Source: Dictyobacter formicarum
Lineage (GTDB): Bacteria > Chloroflexota > Ktedonobacteria > Ktedonobacterales > Ktedonobacteraceae
Direction: 5' to 3'
Assembly (NCBI RefSeq): GCF_016587435.1
Contig: NZ_BNJJ01000035.1
Location: 1-61,684 of the forward strand
DNA: 61,684 nt
Positions 42,453-51,611 of the stretch are shown here, one piece after another; the first letter of the stretch is position 1, and each line of letters begins with the position of its first letter. The translations under genes were made by a program, and so were the position numbers. The notes below the pieces were generated by a model that saw only the letters and a list, made by a program, of their open reading frames with translations, made no database searches and was not told where the DNA came from.

Positions 42453-44053
42453 TGAAGGATAGGTATCCCAACCCACAGAGTTTCAATCTCCCGCTATGCC
42501 CGATGAGCGCTAGATGTGTACGCTATTTCGATGAGATAGAGGCACTTCGTGCGCAGGCTGCTCCGAATCTCTTTGGCGTTGTGGGTAATGTACGCGATAA
42601 AGAACAAATTGATCTATTGCAAGAACATATAAATACTTGCAAGACGTGTCAGGCGACGATGGCGACGGTCCGTAAACAACGGGGGCAGCAACGCCAGGCT
42701 CTGCAGATGTTTTTGGTCGAGGGCGAAGCGATCGTGCCTTCAACAACTGTCTCTATCCTGGCGACGCTGCGCAGCGAGCCACATCCAACATTTTCTAACG
42801 CCACAGACGTAGTCCGGGAGGTCGAGGCACCTGCAGTCAAACCCTCAATATACAAGAAAAAAATCCCACCGTCGTCGAGAGGGCCACGCAAAAACGTCGG
42901 CTTCGCATTTGCCCTGGTAGCAGCGGCTGTGCTCATTGTGGCTTCAATGCAACTTTTTGCTCATTTTGTCCACCAGTCTGGTACCCAATCTTCCCAGGTG
43001 TCCAGTACCAAATATGCGCGAAAAAAAGTAGTCAAGAGCACCTCTCCATTATTAGCCAGCGTACACAAAACCAATACCTGGTCGTCTGTGGTTATGACTC
43101 ATCCCTCGGATGATGGCAAGAATCTCATTGTAGAGAACTATGATCCGGTACATAAGAAAGCCATCCCGCTTTTTATCGCTGCCAATACGGCTGCCGTAGA
43201 TGGGGTCTCGCACTCCGGTGATAACCTGATCTACCACATATATGATCGCAATTCGCAACAGACCACCTACGTTTTTCTTTCCGGAGAGCAATATTACTTT
43301 AACGGACATGGCTTAAATGCTGTCTGGTCGACCGACGACAGCAATGTTTTTCTTGCCACTGATGACGGCTCGCTCTGGAAAGTGGACATGAAAGATCACA
43401 ATAAAGATCCCAAAAAGTTGCCGCAAACCATTCAGGCTGACAACCTGGCTTTTTACCGTAATCATTTTCTGTACTATATTCGTGCACAGAGTCTCTATCG
43501 TATCAACGTAGATGATGACCAGAGCCAGGAACAACTTGTTGTTTCTCAGGCCGACTCGAAGGTTTTCTGGATGGATCCTATTTCGGACAACATTTATTAT
43601 GTCAAGAAAAATGTGGTCGCGCAACAGGACATTTATATGCACCAGGGCGACACACCGCCCTCGGATGATTATGTGGTGCAGTCCAACGGCACTCCAATTG
43701 GATACACCAGGGACGCAGCAAACGTCTGGTCGATTATCTATGTAAGCTGGAATCAAGGGACAGGTGGTTTTGATCTCAAGAAAACTTCTTCGAGTGAAAT
43801 CCTGTTGAGCAATATTGTTGGTGGGCAGGCAAAAGCACTCTGTACCAGCGCTCCATCAGATGGAGCTATCTGTGATAATAGCCTGGCGCTCTCCCCAACG
43901 GGCCATCAGTTGCTTGTCGGTGGTACCAATAGCGCACAGGTATATCAACTCTGGTCCATTGATCTCGACACCAAGACACGAACTCCGCTGACTCCTCCTG
44001 GCAGGCAGGGGCCCCTCCAGTTGATTGGCTGGGATAAACTACTGGCAAATTAA
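42452..44053 (+). CDS. Probable membrane anti-sigma factor with extracellular sensor domain
   Basis: The cytoplasmic N-terminus (about 1-145) contains EHINTCKTCQ, a HxxxCxxC zinc-finger motif as in ZAS-type anti-sigma factors, then basic and Ser-rich sequence. One membrane helix lies near residues 150-172 (FAFALVAAAVLIVASMQLFA). The remaining 360 residues are outside and consist of repeated beta-hairpin units with DG/DN turns (VWSTDDSNVFLATDDGSLWKV is one, NNxLALSPTGHQLLVGG another), a pattern suggestive of a beta-propeller. It overlaps the sigma factor gene by one base. The sensed signal is unknown. The ectodomain is much larger than in typical anti-sigma factors. Confidence 0.8.
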   Translation: MKDRYPNPQSFNLPLCPMSARCVRYFDEIEALRAQAAPNLFGVVGNVRDKEQIDLLQEHINTCKTCQATMATVRKQRGQQRQALQMFLVEGEAIVPSTTVSILATLRSEPHPTFSNATDVVREVEAPAVKPSIYKKKIPPSSRGPRKNVGFAFALVAAAVLIVASMQLFAHFVHQSGTQSSQVSSTKYARKKVVKSTSPLLASVHKTNTWSSVVMTHPSDDGKNLIVENYDPVHKKAIPLFIAANTAAVDGVSHSGDNLIYHIYDRNSQQTTYVFLSGEQYYFNGHGLNAVWSTDDSNVFLATDDGSLWKVDMKDHNKDPKKLPQTIQADNLAFYRNHFLYYIRAQSLYRINVDDDQSQEQLVVSQADSKVFWMDPISDNIYYVKKNVVAQQDIYMHQGDTPPSDDYVVQSNGTPIGYTRDAANVWSIIYVSWNQGTGGFDLKKTSSSEILLSNIVGGQAKALCTSAPSDGAICDNSLALSPTGHQLLVGGTNSAQVYQLWSIDLDTKTRTPLTPPGRQGPLQLIGWDKLLAN

Positions 44054-44077
44054 GCCGGTACTCAGGCCTTTTTATGG

Positions 44078-44109
44078 AGAGCTGCAGCGCACACATGCGC
44101 TGCAGCTCT
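44078..44109. terminator. Terminator-like hairpin between convergent genes
   Basis: AGAGCTGCAGCGC (44078-44090) and GCGCTGCAGCTCT (44097-44109) form a perfect 13-bp stem with a 6-nt loop, between the anti-sigma gene and the convergent O-methyltransferase gene. Confidence 0.75.
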
Positions 44110-44137
44110 CTATGGACCTTTGCTTCTTGTTCTTTCT

Positions 44138-44818
44138 TTATTTAACGACAGAGATATTGAAGCCATCGGTATAGTCGTTGTCGTTGGCCAGCACGATAGT
44201 GATCAGGAGCGGATTGTCGCGGGTTAGCTGGTTATATTTCACCAGGCCAGCTGTATCTTCATCCATCCCAGGCGAAGCCTCGAAGACTTTGCCTTCGCGG
44301 ACACAATTGTCGGCGATAATGATGCTGCCAGATCGGCTAAGCTTGATGGCCCATTCGAGATAATGAGGGTAGTTGGCTTTATCGGCATCGATGAAAATAA
44401 GATCGAAGGGAGCCTCAGCTTGAAGTGCGGGCAGTTGCTCCAGGGCATTGCCCACGCGCACCTCTGTACGTTCAGCCACACCCGCGCGAGCAAATGAAGC
44501 ACGTATTACCTCGGCATGTTTGGGATCGATCTCCAGGCTGATCAAACGACCATCGGCGGGCAATGCCCGAGCCAGCCAGATGCCGCTGTAGCCAGCCAGC
44601 GAACCAATCTCTAGTATCTTACGTGAGTGATTGGCAGCAGCAAAAATCTGAAGTAATTTTCCCTGGAGCGGATTAATCTGAATTTCTGGCAGGCCTGCCT
44701 GTTTAGCAGCCTGCAAAGCCTGGCGAAGCCCATCATCTTCGGGGGCAAAGAGCTGTGTAATCTGCGCTTCAATGGCGTGACGTTGCTGTGCTTCTTGTTC
44801 TAATGTGCTATCGGACAT
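44138..44818 (-). CDS. SAM-dependent O-methyltransferase (caffeoyl-CoA/catechol type)
   Basis: The SAM-binding motif I is KILEIGSLAGYSGIWLA near residue 69, followed by GRLISLEIDPKHAEV, FDLIFIDADKANYPHYLEWA (metal-binding Asp and Lys) and GSIIIADNCVREGKV. These are the marks of class I, metal-dependent O-methyltransferases acting on vicinal hydroxyls. The N-terminal helix (LRQALQAAKQAGLPEIQINP) fits. The start is the ATG at 44818. A pair of mutually exclusive hairpins lies just upstream. The substrate is unknown. Confidence 0.9.
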   Translation of the reverse strand: MSDSTLEQEAQQRHAIEAQITQLFAPEDDGLRQALQAAKQAGLPEIQINPLQGKLLQIFAAANHSRKILEIGSLAGYSGIWLARALPADGRLISLEIDPKHAEVIRASFARAGVAERTEVRVGNALEQLPALQAEAPFDLIFIDADKANYPHYLEWAIKLSRSGSIIIADNCVREGKVFEASPGMDEDTAGLVKYNQLTRDNPLLITIVLANDNDYTDGFNISVVK

Positions 44819-44856
44819 AAGTGATTCGCCTTTCTTCTGGCTCTATAATGCAGCAA

Positions 44857-44898
44857 GATCAAGCTGCATCAGCGACGCTTGATCGACACTGATGCAGC
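44857..44898 (-). promoter_or_regulatory. Overlapping, mutually exclusive hairpins upstream of the O-methyltransferase
   Basis: GATCAAGC (44857-44864) pairs with GCTTGATC (44877-44884), and GCTGCATCAG (44863-44872) pairs with CTGATGCAGC (44889-44898). The two stems share GC at 44863-44864, so they cannot both be complete. They lie 40-80 nt before the start codon. A leader switch or a protein operator is possible. Confidence 0.35.
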
Positions 44899-44968
44899 GG
44901 AGACTTATTCCCATAATACAACAAAATCCCGCCCCCTGCTTTATAGCGACCGCCAGGGTACAGAAAAA

Positions 44969-45919
44969 TCAGAAATTTTTTACCAGGCTATTGACCTGGG
45001 ATTGTTTGTGCATGCCGACACTTGCATAGAGCTGATGGGCGCCAGTAGCATTATTGGCATCGACATCTAACTGGATGCGTTTCATGCCCCGCCGATAATA
45101 GGCAGCGAAGGCGGTGCGCAGCAATTGACCCGCGATGCCACGTTTGCGCCAGGCTCGCCGCACACCTACCTGCCAGATGAAGCCATCACCATTGTGCGGA
45201 TAGACGCGGCAGCTAAGGGTGCCCACGACCTGGCCTTCAGCAATGGCTACATAGAGCATCGAAGGCTCGAAACTAGACGTTTTCTCAAACACCTTCTCAT
45301 ACCACTCGGCATACGGTCGATAAGGTTTGCCATCGATATCTGGGAAAGCCTCGGCGATCACGTCATAGACTGCACGCTCCTCTTTCCCCGCGATAAATGG
45401 ACGGATAGTGATACCAGGCAGAGGCTGCGGCTGTGGTGGCTCTGTATGTAAGATCACCTCCATGCGATAGTCACTATTCTCGATGGTAAAACCATGCTGG
45501 ACAAAGCGCGCGGTACTGGCTGCGGTAAAGCTCCAGGTATAGAGACGGCGTGGCAGCTTCTCGTCGGCGGCCAGCAGTACTCGTGTGCATTCATCGGCAA
45601 ACTGAAGGAGATAGCTGACCAGCGGTAGTTCAGCGTAGTCCGGATGCACCTGTGTATGGACATCCAGTAGCACGCCTCGACCTGTATTTGCTACTCCCGT
45701 GTAACCGATCAACTCGCCACTGGCAGTGAAAATCGCACAGGAATTGTGGGCCAGATCCATGCTTTCTCTATCCCAGAGCTCATAGACATCCTCTACGGCA
45801 GTATCACTCTGCCCTGTTTCGGCCAGCTCTACCATTGAATAGAGGTTGACGATTGCCTGTGCATCCTCACGCCTGGCAGCGCGAATAGTCAGGTCTGCTG
45901 GAAGCTCAATAGTGGTCAT
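44969..45919 (-). CDS. Double-domain GNAT N-acetyltransferase
   Basis: Two GCN5-related acetyltransferase units lie in tandem (about residues 1-150 and 165-316). The second carries the acetyl-CoA motif WQVGVRRAWRKRGIAGQLL (QxxGxxA-like pattern) and the closing NATGAHQLYASVGM. The first has a degenerate version (GELIGYTGVANTGRGVLLDV). Such tandem GNATs often acylate antibiotics or small metabolites, but the substrate is not evident. I start at the ATG at 45919 (MTTIELPADLTIRAARREDA), with GGAG 7 nt upstream; the frame is open for 34 more codons. Confidence 0.87.
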   Translation of the reverse strand: MTTIELPADLTIRAARREDAQAIVNLYSMVELAETGQSDTAVEDVYELWDRESMDLAHNSCAIFTASGELIGYTGVANTGRGVLLDVHTQVHPDYAELPLVSYLLQFADECTRVLLAADEKLPRRLYTWSFTAASTARFVQHGFTIENSDYRMEVILHTEPPQPQPLPGITIRPFIAGKEERAVYDVIAEAFPDIDGKPYRPYAEWYEKVFEKTSSFEPSMLYVAIAEGQVVGTLSCRVYPHNGDGFIWQVGVRRAWRKRGIAGQLLRTAFAAYYRRGMKRIQLDVDANNATGAHQLYASVGMHKQSQVNSLVKNF

Positions 45920-46391
45920 AAAAGTACTCCATTCTTTTCTCTGAATATTGTCTGGCAAATCCCGTTTAAGAAAAGGTCCGGGAAAGCTTTCACATACGCA
46001 AATGAGCGCAACTCTATGCATTCATAGCGGAGCTTGCCAGCAGGGGTGCAGGCCGGGTTGAAGTGTCGTAACAGGCACAAGCAGGCGCTAAATGAACACA
46101 TAGGAGTATGCACCCATGGCCTGATTGGCTGATTTTGCTATGCGAGGAATGTCTGGTCAGTACCAGCTATGCACTGTGCGCCTGACCTGAAAAAGGGCAT
46201 AGTAAGGCTATGGGCGATCAGGCGCTGCCCTGGTGCAAAGATACACAGGCGGCAGCCGCAGCGTGCAAACAGATGTTTGTCTTTCGCCTTAGCCATCGTT
46301 TGGTTGGTGCTCTTTCTGCTTGAAGGAAATATAGCTGCAAAAATGGAAATCACAATCGGTATCCGCTAATAAGCTTATCATAGCCAAAAGT
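45920..46391. other. Intergenic region, no recognised feature
   Basis: These 472 bases lie between the GNAT gene and the end of the large regulator gene on the same strand. A 66-codon plus-strand frame (46169-46369) with a hydrophobic C-terminus lacks a ribosome-binding site, and I do not call it. No repeats or strong promoters were seen. Confidence 0.4.
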
Positions 46392-49300
46392 TCACGTCAA
46401 GCTGCGGACCAGCGCTGGTTGGGAGAAAAATTGCTCTGTCATAGCTAGGTCGATAGCGGCATGGCACTCACGGAATAGCTGGTAACTTTCTTTGATATAA
46501 TTCAGCCCTCGTTGATGTATAGATGTGCCTGGCGTATCCTCATCCAGATCACCTGTATCTAGAACGGCAGAAGGATCCTGATCGAGTAGCAGTGCGCCAT
46601 AGCAGGAAAGGGTACGCGCATAGTCGAGGCGCAAACCATGCTCCTGACAGATGTGTAGTGCCTGCTGGAAATAGGCCACAGCCTGGTCTGGTTGCCCCTG
46701 GGCCTGCATGATACGACCCAGTAGCCGATAAGCCCTCTCAATAATGCGCATCGTCTCATAATCCTGGGCATCCTTGAGTGTTTGCAGAGCGATTTCGTGG
46801 GCACTCTCTAGATTTCCCAACAAGAAATACACCATAGCCAGCGAGTGTTTGGCATCGATAATATTTTCAGCCTCCATTCCTTCGAGGGCGATAGAGCGCT
46901 GTAGTGTTTTGCGGGCACGGGCGAGCAATTGAGCTCGATAGCGGCCGCGTACATTATCATCAGGATAATGTTGAGTCGCAATCGCCTGCGTAATTCTGAG
47001 ATCGGCCAACCCAAGCAATGCATAGCGAATACAACGTGTGCTCTTGATCGCACGGCTGATTGAGATTGCGCGGCGAATACTGTTGGTGGCCTCCTGGAGA
47101 TTGCCCATATCTGCCTGTATAGAGGTCAGCGCGATATAACTCCAGCTAAGGCGCTCACGATCGTTGATGCGTGCGGCCAGTTCCAGGCTTCGTTTGAACC
47201 ATGCCTCCGCCTCACGTAAAGAGCCTGACCGCTGGGCCACGTCACCTAGATTATGGGTTATAAAGGTCATGTTGGGTAAATCACCACTGCGTTCAGCCAG
47301 TTCCAACGCGCGCTGCATATAGCGACGAGCCTCATCGTGCGCACCCTTAACGATATTGACCGCGCCTAGATTGCCGCACACACGAACCATTTCCGAGACC
47401 AGTTCGCTCTGTTCGTAGATTGTCAGCGCGACATCCAGGTGTTCCAACGCACTATTTACCTCTCCAAGGCTAACAGCCACGATACCGAGTCTTTCATGGG
47501 CATAGCCTATCTCCAGTGGGTCTCCTGTGAGCGCTCGTTCGATACGGGTAAGGGAAAGATCATGGACGCGTCTGTTATGTGGTCCTGATTCGCGTGTGGT
47601 ATCCATTCTTTGATAAGGCAGATGCGGAGCGCGGACAACCTCTTCGAGCATGGTCAAAGCTTCTTGCAAATAGCGCCGAGCCTGGGCATAGTCACCTTCC
47701 AGACGGAAGAGAGCGCCATATTGCAAATGGAGGCAGGCCCAGGCTGCACCACTGGTGATGCCTGCCTGCACCATAGCAGACTTGCCGCGTTCATAGCAGC
47801 GATAAGCTGGTTCGTATTCGCTGGTGTAGGTCCAGGTATTGCCGATTTCACGCCAGAGCATGGCCTGGATCTGAGCTTCTTTTTGCCTGAGCGCCTCGAC
47901 CTCTTCAATAGAGAGTGCCAGTTCCATTGAAAGATAACGTTGAAAACGTGCACTGGTGCGTAGATGCAAAATATATTCATAGACCTGGCGTCCGTCAGCG
48001 AACGCACCCAGAATAATACTACACTCAGCAATGCGCTCTAAAATACGACAGAGGTGTAATGGATCATTAAATGGTAATTGCTCGCAATCCTTTACGATGA
48101 TGCGCTGGATATATTGGTGGGCGTTGATTTGATTAGCGGCAGTGATTTCATTACCGCTTAGAGCCTGAAAGACCAGAATATAATATTGTTGTGCTTCAGT
48201 ATAGGCCGCCAGCCCATAGGCTTGATTTCCTGAGATCTCGGCATAATAGGCCAGGGTTTCACGATCGCCGCCTCCTTTGCTCAGGTGATAGACGATCGTT
48301 GTCGCTACTTTCTCTGGTTGACTGCTAGAAGTTGCTTTAAGCATTTCAGCGGCCCTGCGATGTAGTTGAGCCCGTCGTGCCGCCGAGAGACGGCTATACA
48401 GATGGCTAATAATCAATGGATGCCAGAAATGATAGGCAATATTTGCTCCCGCTCCCTCTTCGATCAACAATCCAGCGTTCAATGCCTCATCCAGCAGATC
48501 CAGGACCGTATCCTCATCGGCATCGCCAGCCATGGGGACTAACTGGCGCAGCTCAAAAGATCCCCCAATGACAGCGGCCTTGCCGAGCAACTGCTGACAG
48601 CCCTGACTGAGTCTACCCAGGCGCCGTTCCAGCACAGCCGCGATAGCCTCTGGTAGTGAGATAGCTGATGGTTGGCGCTCAGGTTCTGACTGTGTGGCTG
48701 GCTCATTAACCTTTTTGAGTGTGTTGTAATTGCCATAAGGTTGATTGGCTGACAATGTGGCATTAAGCGTTGGGAGCGCGTTTAGTCGGGTAGTCTCGTT
48801 CTGCTCATTAGCTGAAATATCGGCATAGCGTGCCAGCTCTTCCGCAAAAAATGGATTGCCTGCGGCCTGTGATTGAATGTTTTCCACCAGGTCCCGTGGC
48901 AGGTGAGCAACCAGTGTCCCAATCTGAGTTGAGGTGAGCGGCAAGACCGGCACTACCACCACGGCTTGCTCGCGCTGTAAATCTGCAATCAATGTGCGCA
49001 GTTTATGCTGTGGAGCAAGCTCGCCTTCGCGGCAGGTACCGATCAATAAGACCGATTGTTCTTGAAGATGATGGATCAGATAGGTCAGGAGATCGATGCT
49101 GCTGTCATCTGCCCAATGGAGATCGTCAAGCACCAATAGCAATGGATGCTGCTTGCTAAAGGATTCGATCAAGCCAAGCACCGCTTCCCAGAGATGCAAC
49201 CGTTCCTGCTCCAACGAGACCGGGATTGCTGCTTTTCCTGTGTTCGATTGCAGAATTTGCAGATCGGGCAGCAGCGTACTCAGGCGTTCCAGCTTCAATG

Positions 49301-50840
49301 GAGAAGCAGCCAGCTCGCGCAGCATAGTGTCGGTCGTGGCATCTTGCTTCCGATTGGCAAGATCGGCGAAGACCGATGTGCTTTTGCAAAGCGTGCGCAA
49401 TAGATCGGTCCAGGGATGATAGGGAATAGTGCTCTCTTGCTCATAAGATCGGCTCCAGGCGACAGTCCAGCCATGTTGATAGGCTTCGAGGCTTAGTTCC
49501 TCGGCCAATCTGGTTTTACCAATCCCCGGTTCCCCGCGTAGCAAAACAAAATGAGTATGACGGGGACGAGACGCTGAAGAAGGGGGAAACTGCGACTGCT
49601 GAGCGCTGGTTGAGGAGTGCTGATTACTTCTGTGTGTGGCAGTGGCTGATCCAGACGATCTCTTTTCCAGGGAACGCATGACCTGGCGCAACGTCTGAAT
49701 TTCTCGTTCGCGCCCGATCAGACGACTCTGGTAATGCCTGCCTAACTGGAAGAGCGGACGTGTAAAAGTGAGATCGTGTGACTGTAAATCTTCCAATGGC
49801 TCTGTTATTGGCGTATTATCTGGTTTTTGTGTATATAAGGTTGGCACATGTCCATTGCGTAGTTTCTCATAGAGCTCAGCAGTTTCGGGCAATGGCTCAC
49901 TTTCATAGTCGCGTTGTAGCATCTCTTGATGGCGTCGATACACCTGTAGTGCTTCACCACGGCGATCGCGTTGCGTTAAGAGCATCATCAGATGCTGAAG
50001 CGCAGTCTCATTTGTTGGATCAGCTGTGCGCAGTCGATCCAACGTCTCAATGGCACTGGCATACTCTTCATGTTCTGCCTGGCTCTGAGCAAGATTAAGC
50101 AGTAATCCTACCCATGCCCGCTGGAGCGCATCGCGTCGCTGGCTTGCCCATTCCGAGTACAACTCTTCTAATAAATAACTGCCTCGATAAAGAGTAGCAG
50201 CTTCCTCTTGTAATTGTCTGGTGCGTACAGGATCGGTAGAAGTATCAGCTTCTTTAATAAGGTTCTCAAAGGCTTCCGCATCAACCCAGATTTGCTGGTG
50301 ACCGGCCAGTTCAAGTACATCGCGCTCCAGTTTGAGCAGCCGAGAAGCAGCGGGTCGTGTCAGGTCTGGCTCTAACATCTGTCGTAGCTCATGGACCGCA
50401 CCATTGAGGCGATTGGCAGCAATTTCAATCTCTAAATCAGGCCAGAGCTGGTCCATAACCTGCTCCCGGCTCAAGCGTCGATTAGGGCTACTCAAAAGAC
50501 AGCCAAGCAGTGAACGGGCACGTCGACGATGCCAGAGGCGACCATCGATCGGCTGCCAGGCACCTTGTTCCACTTTCCGTTCAATTCTGAACTGGCCCAG
50601 AACGTACACACGCAAAAGAGGGCCTGCTGGAGAAGATGCTGTAGAGGTAGTAGTGGCGGTAAGCTGTTCTTGTTTGACCGCCTCGGGGAGATTCGTCCCA
50701 ATATACTTACTAACGGTACGGCCATTCACGCTCCAATAAGCATACCAGTATGGTCCATGCCCTGAGCCCTCTTTGCATTTACGGCAACGTTCTTTTCCGC
50801 AGCGTGTAAATTGCTGGCGATAGGTGACTTTTCCATTCAT
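46392..50840 (-). CDS. SARP-type transcriptional regulator with AAA/STAND ATPase and TPR array
   Basis: The 1482-residue protein opens with a small Cys-rich module (about 12-40, CGKERCRKCKEGSG). An OmpR-type winged helix (about 72-175, LLGCLLSSPNRRLSREQVMDQL) and a bacterial transcriptional activator domain (about 180-330) follow. The ATPase has Walker A RGEPGIGKTRLAEEL near 433 and Walker B LLLVLDDLHWADD near 570. From about residue 900 to 1440 the sequence is a run of TPR repeats (LEHLDVALTIYEQSE, AEAWFKRSLELAARIN). Such proteins switch on secondary metabolism or stress genes in an ATP- and ligand-dependent way. It starts with ATG at 50840 with a weak Shine-Dalgarno. No target operon is adjacent. 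The N-terminal Cys module is unusual for the family. Confidence 0.9.
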   Translation of the reverse strand: MNGKVTYRQQFTRCGKERCRKCKEGSGHGPYWYAYWSVNGRTVSKYIGTNLPEAVKQEQLTATTTSTASSPAGPLLRVYVLGQFRIERKVEQGAWQPIDGRLWHRRRARSLLGCLLSSPNRRLSREQVMDQLWPDLEIEIAANRLNGAVHELRQMLEPDLTRPAASRLLKLERDVLELAGHQQIWVDAEAFENLIKEADTSTDPVRTRQLQEEAATLYRGSYLLEELYSEWASQRRDALQRAWVGLLLNLAQSQAEHEEYASAIETLDRLRTADPTNETALQHLMMLLTQRDRRGEALQVYRRHQEMLQRDYESEPLPETAELYEKLRNGHVPTLYTQKPDNTPITEPLEDLQSHDLTFTRPLFQLGRHYQSRLIGREREIQTLRQVMRSLEKRSSGSATATHRSNQHSSTSAQQSQFPPSSASRPRHTHFVLLRGEPGIGKTRLAEELSLEAYQHGWTVAWSRSYEQESTIPYHPWTDLLRTLCKSTSVFADLANRKQDATTDTMLRELAASPLKLERLSTLLPDLQILQSNTGKAAIPVSLEQERLHLWEAVLGLIESFSKQHPLLLVLDDLHWADDSSIDLLTYLIHHLQEQSVLLIGTCREGELAPQHKLRTLIADLQREQAVVVVPVLPLTSTQIGTLVAHLPRDLVENIQSQAAGNPFFAEELARYADISANEQNETTRLNALPTLNATLSANQPYGNYNTLKKVNEPATQSEPERQPSAISLPEAIAAVLERRLGRLSQGCQQLLGKAAVIGGSFELRQLVPMAGDADEDTVLDLLDEALNAGLLIEEGAGANIAYHFWHPLIISHLYSRLSAARRAQLHRRAAEMLKATSSSQPEKVATTIVYHLSKGGGDRETLAYYAEISGNQAYGLAAYTEAQQYYILVFQALSGNEITAANQINAHQYIQRIIVKDCEQLPFNDPLHLCRILERIAECSIILGAFADGRQVYEYILHLRTSARFQRYLSMELALSIEEVEALRQKEAQIQAMLWREIGNTWTYTSEYEPAYRCYERGKSAMVQAGITSGAAWACLHLQYGALFRLEGDYAQARRYLQEALTMLEEVVRAPHLPYQRMDTTRESGPHNRRVHDLSLTRIERALTGDPLEIGYAHERLGIVAVSLGEVNSALEHLDVALTIYEQSELVSEMVRVCGNLGAVNIVKGAHDEARRYMQRALELAERSGDLPNMTFITHNLGDVAQRSGSLREAEAWFKRSLELAARINDRERLSWSYIALTSIQADMGNLQEATNSIRRAISISRAIKSTRCIRYALLGLADLRITQAIATQHYPDDNVRGRYRAQLLARARKTLQRSIALEGMEAENIIDAKHSLAMVYFLLGNLESAHEIALQTLKDAQDYETMRIIERAYRLLGRIMQAQGQPDQAVAYFQQALHICQEHGLRLDYARTLSCYGALLLDQDPSAVLDTGDLDEDTPGTSIHQRGLNYIKESYQLFRECHAAIDLAMTEQFFSQPALVRSLT

Positions 50841-50975
50841 CTTTTTTGCCCTATCTGCCTATTGAGACAAATTGTAGCTTTGAAGAGTGTAATAATAGCA
50901 TTCTATAGCTGAATAATGTCACATGTATAGTATTAAAGACTATTATAACCTAGTTAATGGTAACCTCACAATAGC

Positions 50976-51014
50976 CTAGCCTATCTGTTACAAATTAATA
51001 TGCAGATAGGCTAG
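50976..51014. terminator. Stem-loop after the VOC protein gene
   Basis: CTAGCCTATCTG (50976-50987) and CAGATAGGCTAG (51003-51014) form a perfect 12-bp stem with a 15-nt loop. The T-run (TCTTTTTC) lies on the plus-strand side, while the gene that ends here is on the minus strand, so it is an imperfect terminator for it. Confidence 0.5.
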
Positions 51015-51042
51015 TCTTTTTCTTTAATTTATGCTGTGTTTT

Positions 51043-51450
51043 TTAAGCCGTGGGGACCTCATTTTTGTTGAGGGGACTATAAATTTCAAGTATATGACCA
51101 TCTGGATCGCTAAAATGGGCTGTGCGGGCCTGCCATGCCGGACGATCTTGAGGTCTGGAGATAGCCTTTGCGCCATGTTTAAGCAACTCGGCGTAGGTTG
51201 CATCTACATCTTCCACATGGAAATTTAGTACTGTTTGTAATTCTCCTAATGTCTGTGTCGTTGATACTGCTCCAATCGAGTTTATAAATTCTTCCCGCTT
51301 GAAAAGCTCTAACCCCGTTCCGTCGATCTCAAAATAGGCATAGCCCATTGTCTCGTCACTATATGTTAGAGACAGACCAACGATATCGCGCCAGAATTTG
51401 ATCGATGCCGCAAAATTATTGACCAGTAAACGAACACATATAAGCTTCAT
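51043..51450 (-). CDS. VOC-family (glyoxalase/dioxygenase-fold) protein
   Basis: A 135-residue protein with two babbb modules: VRLLVNNFAASIKFWRDIVG at the start, YAYFEIDGTGLELFKRE in the middle, and HVEDVDATYAELLKHGAKA then FSDPDGHILEIYSP at the end, with the metal-site glutamate in DGHILEIY. Members include glyoxalase I, fosfomycin-resistance and bleomycin-binding proteins; which applies here cannot be told. The ATG at 51450 has AAAGGAG about 6 nt upstream. Confidence 0.88.
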   Translation of the reverse strand: MKLICVRLLVNNFAASIKFWRDIVGLSLTYSDETMGYAYFEIDGTGLELFKREEFINSIGAVSTTQTLGELQTVLNFHVEDVDATYAELLKHGAKAISRPQDRPAWQARTAHFSDPDGHILEIYSPLNKNEVPTA

Positions 51451-51611
51451 AGTATGCTCCTTTTCTTTGATGTATAACGCCATGCTGAGAGGCGTCCTAT
51501 CCAGCAGAGATCAGTTTCAGATCGCCTCGAAAGTGCTTCTTATCTGATTCTGTTACATCATAGCAGGAGTAAAGGTAACAATCGGTCCTAAATGTACTCA
51601 AAAAGTACAGA

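Noticed and set aside
46169..46369. A 66-codon plus-strand frame with a hydrophobic end
   Set aside because: It has no ribosome-binding site, no promoter and no terminator, unlike the 51-residue gene at 36014.
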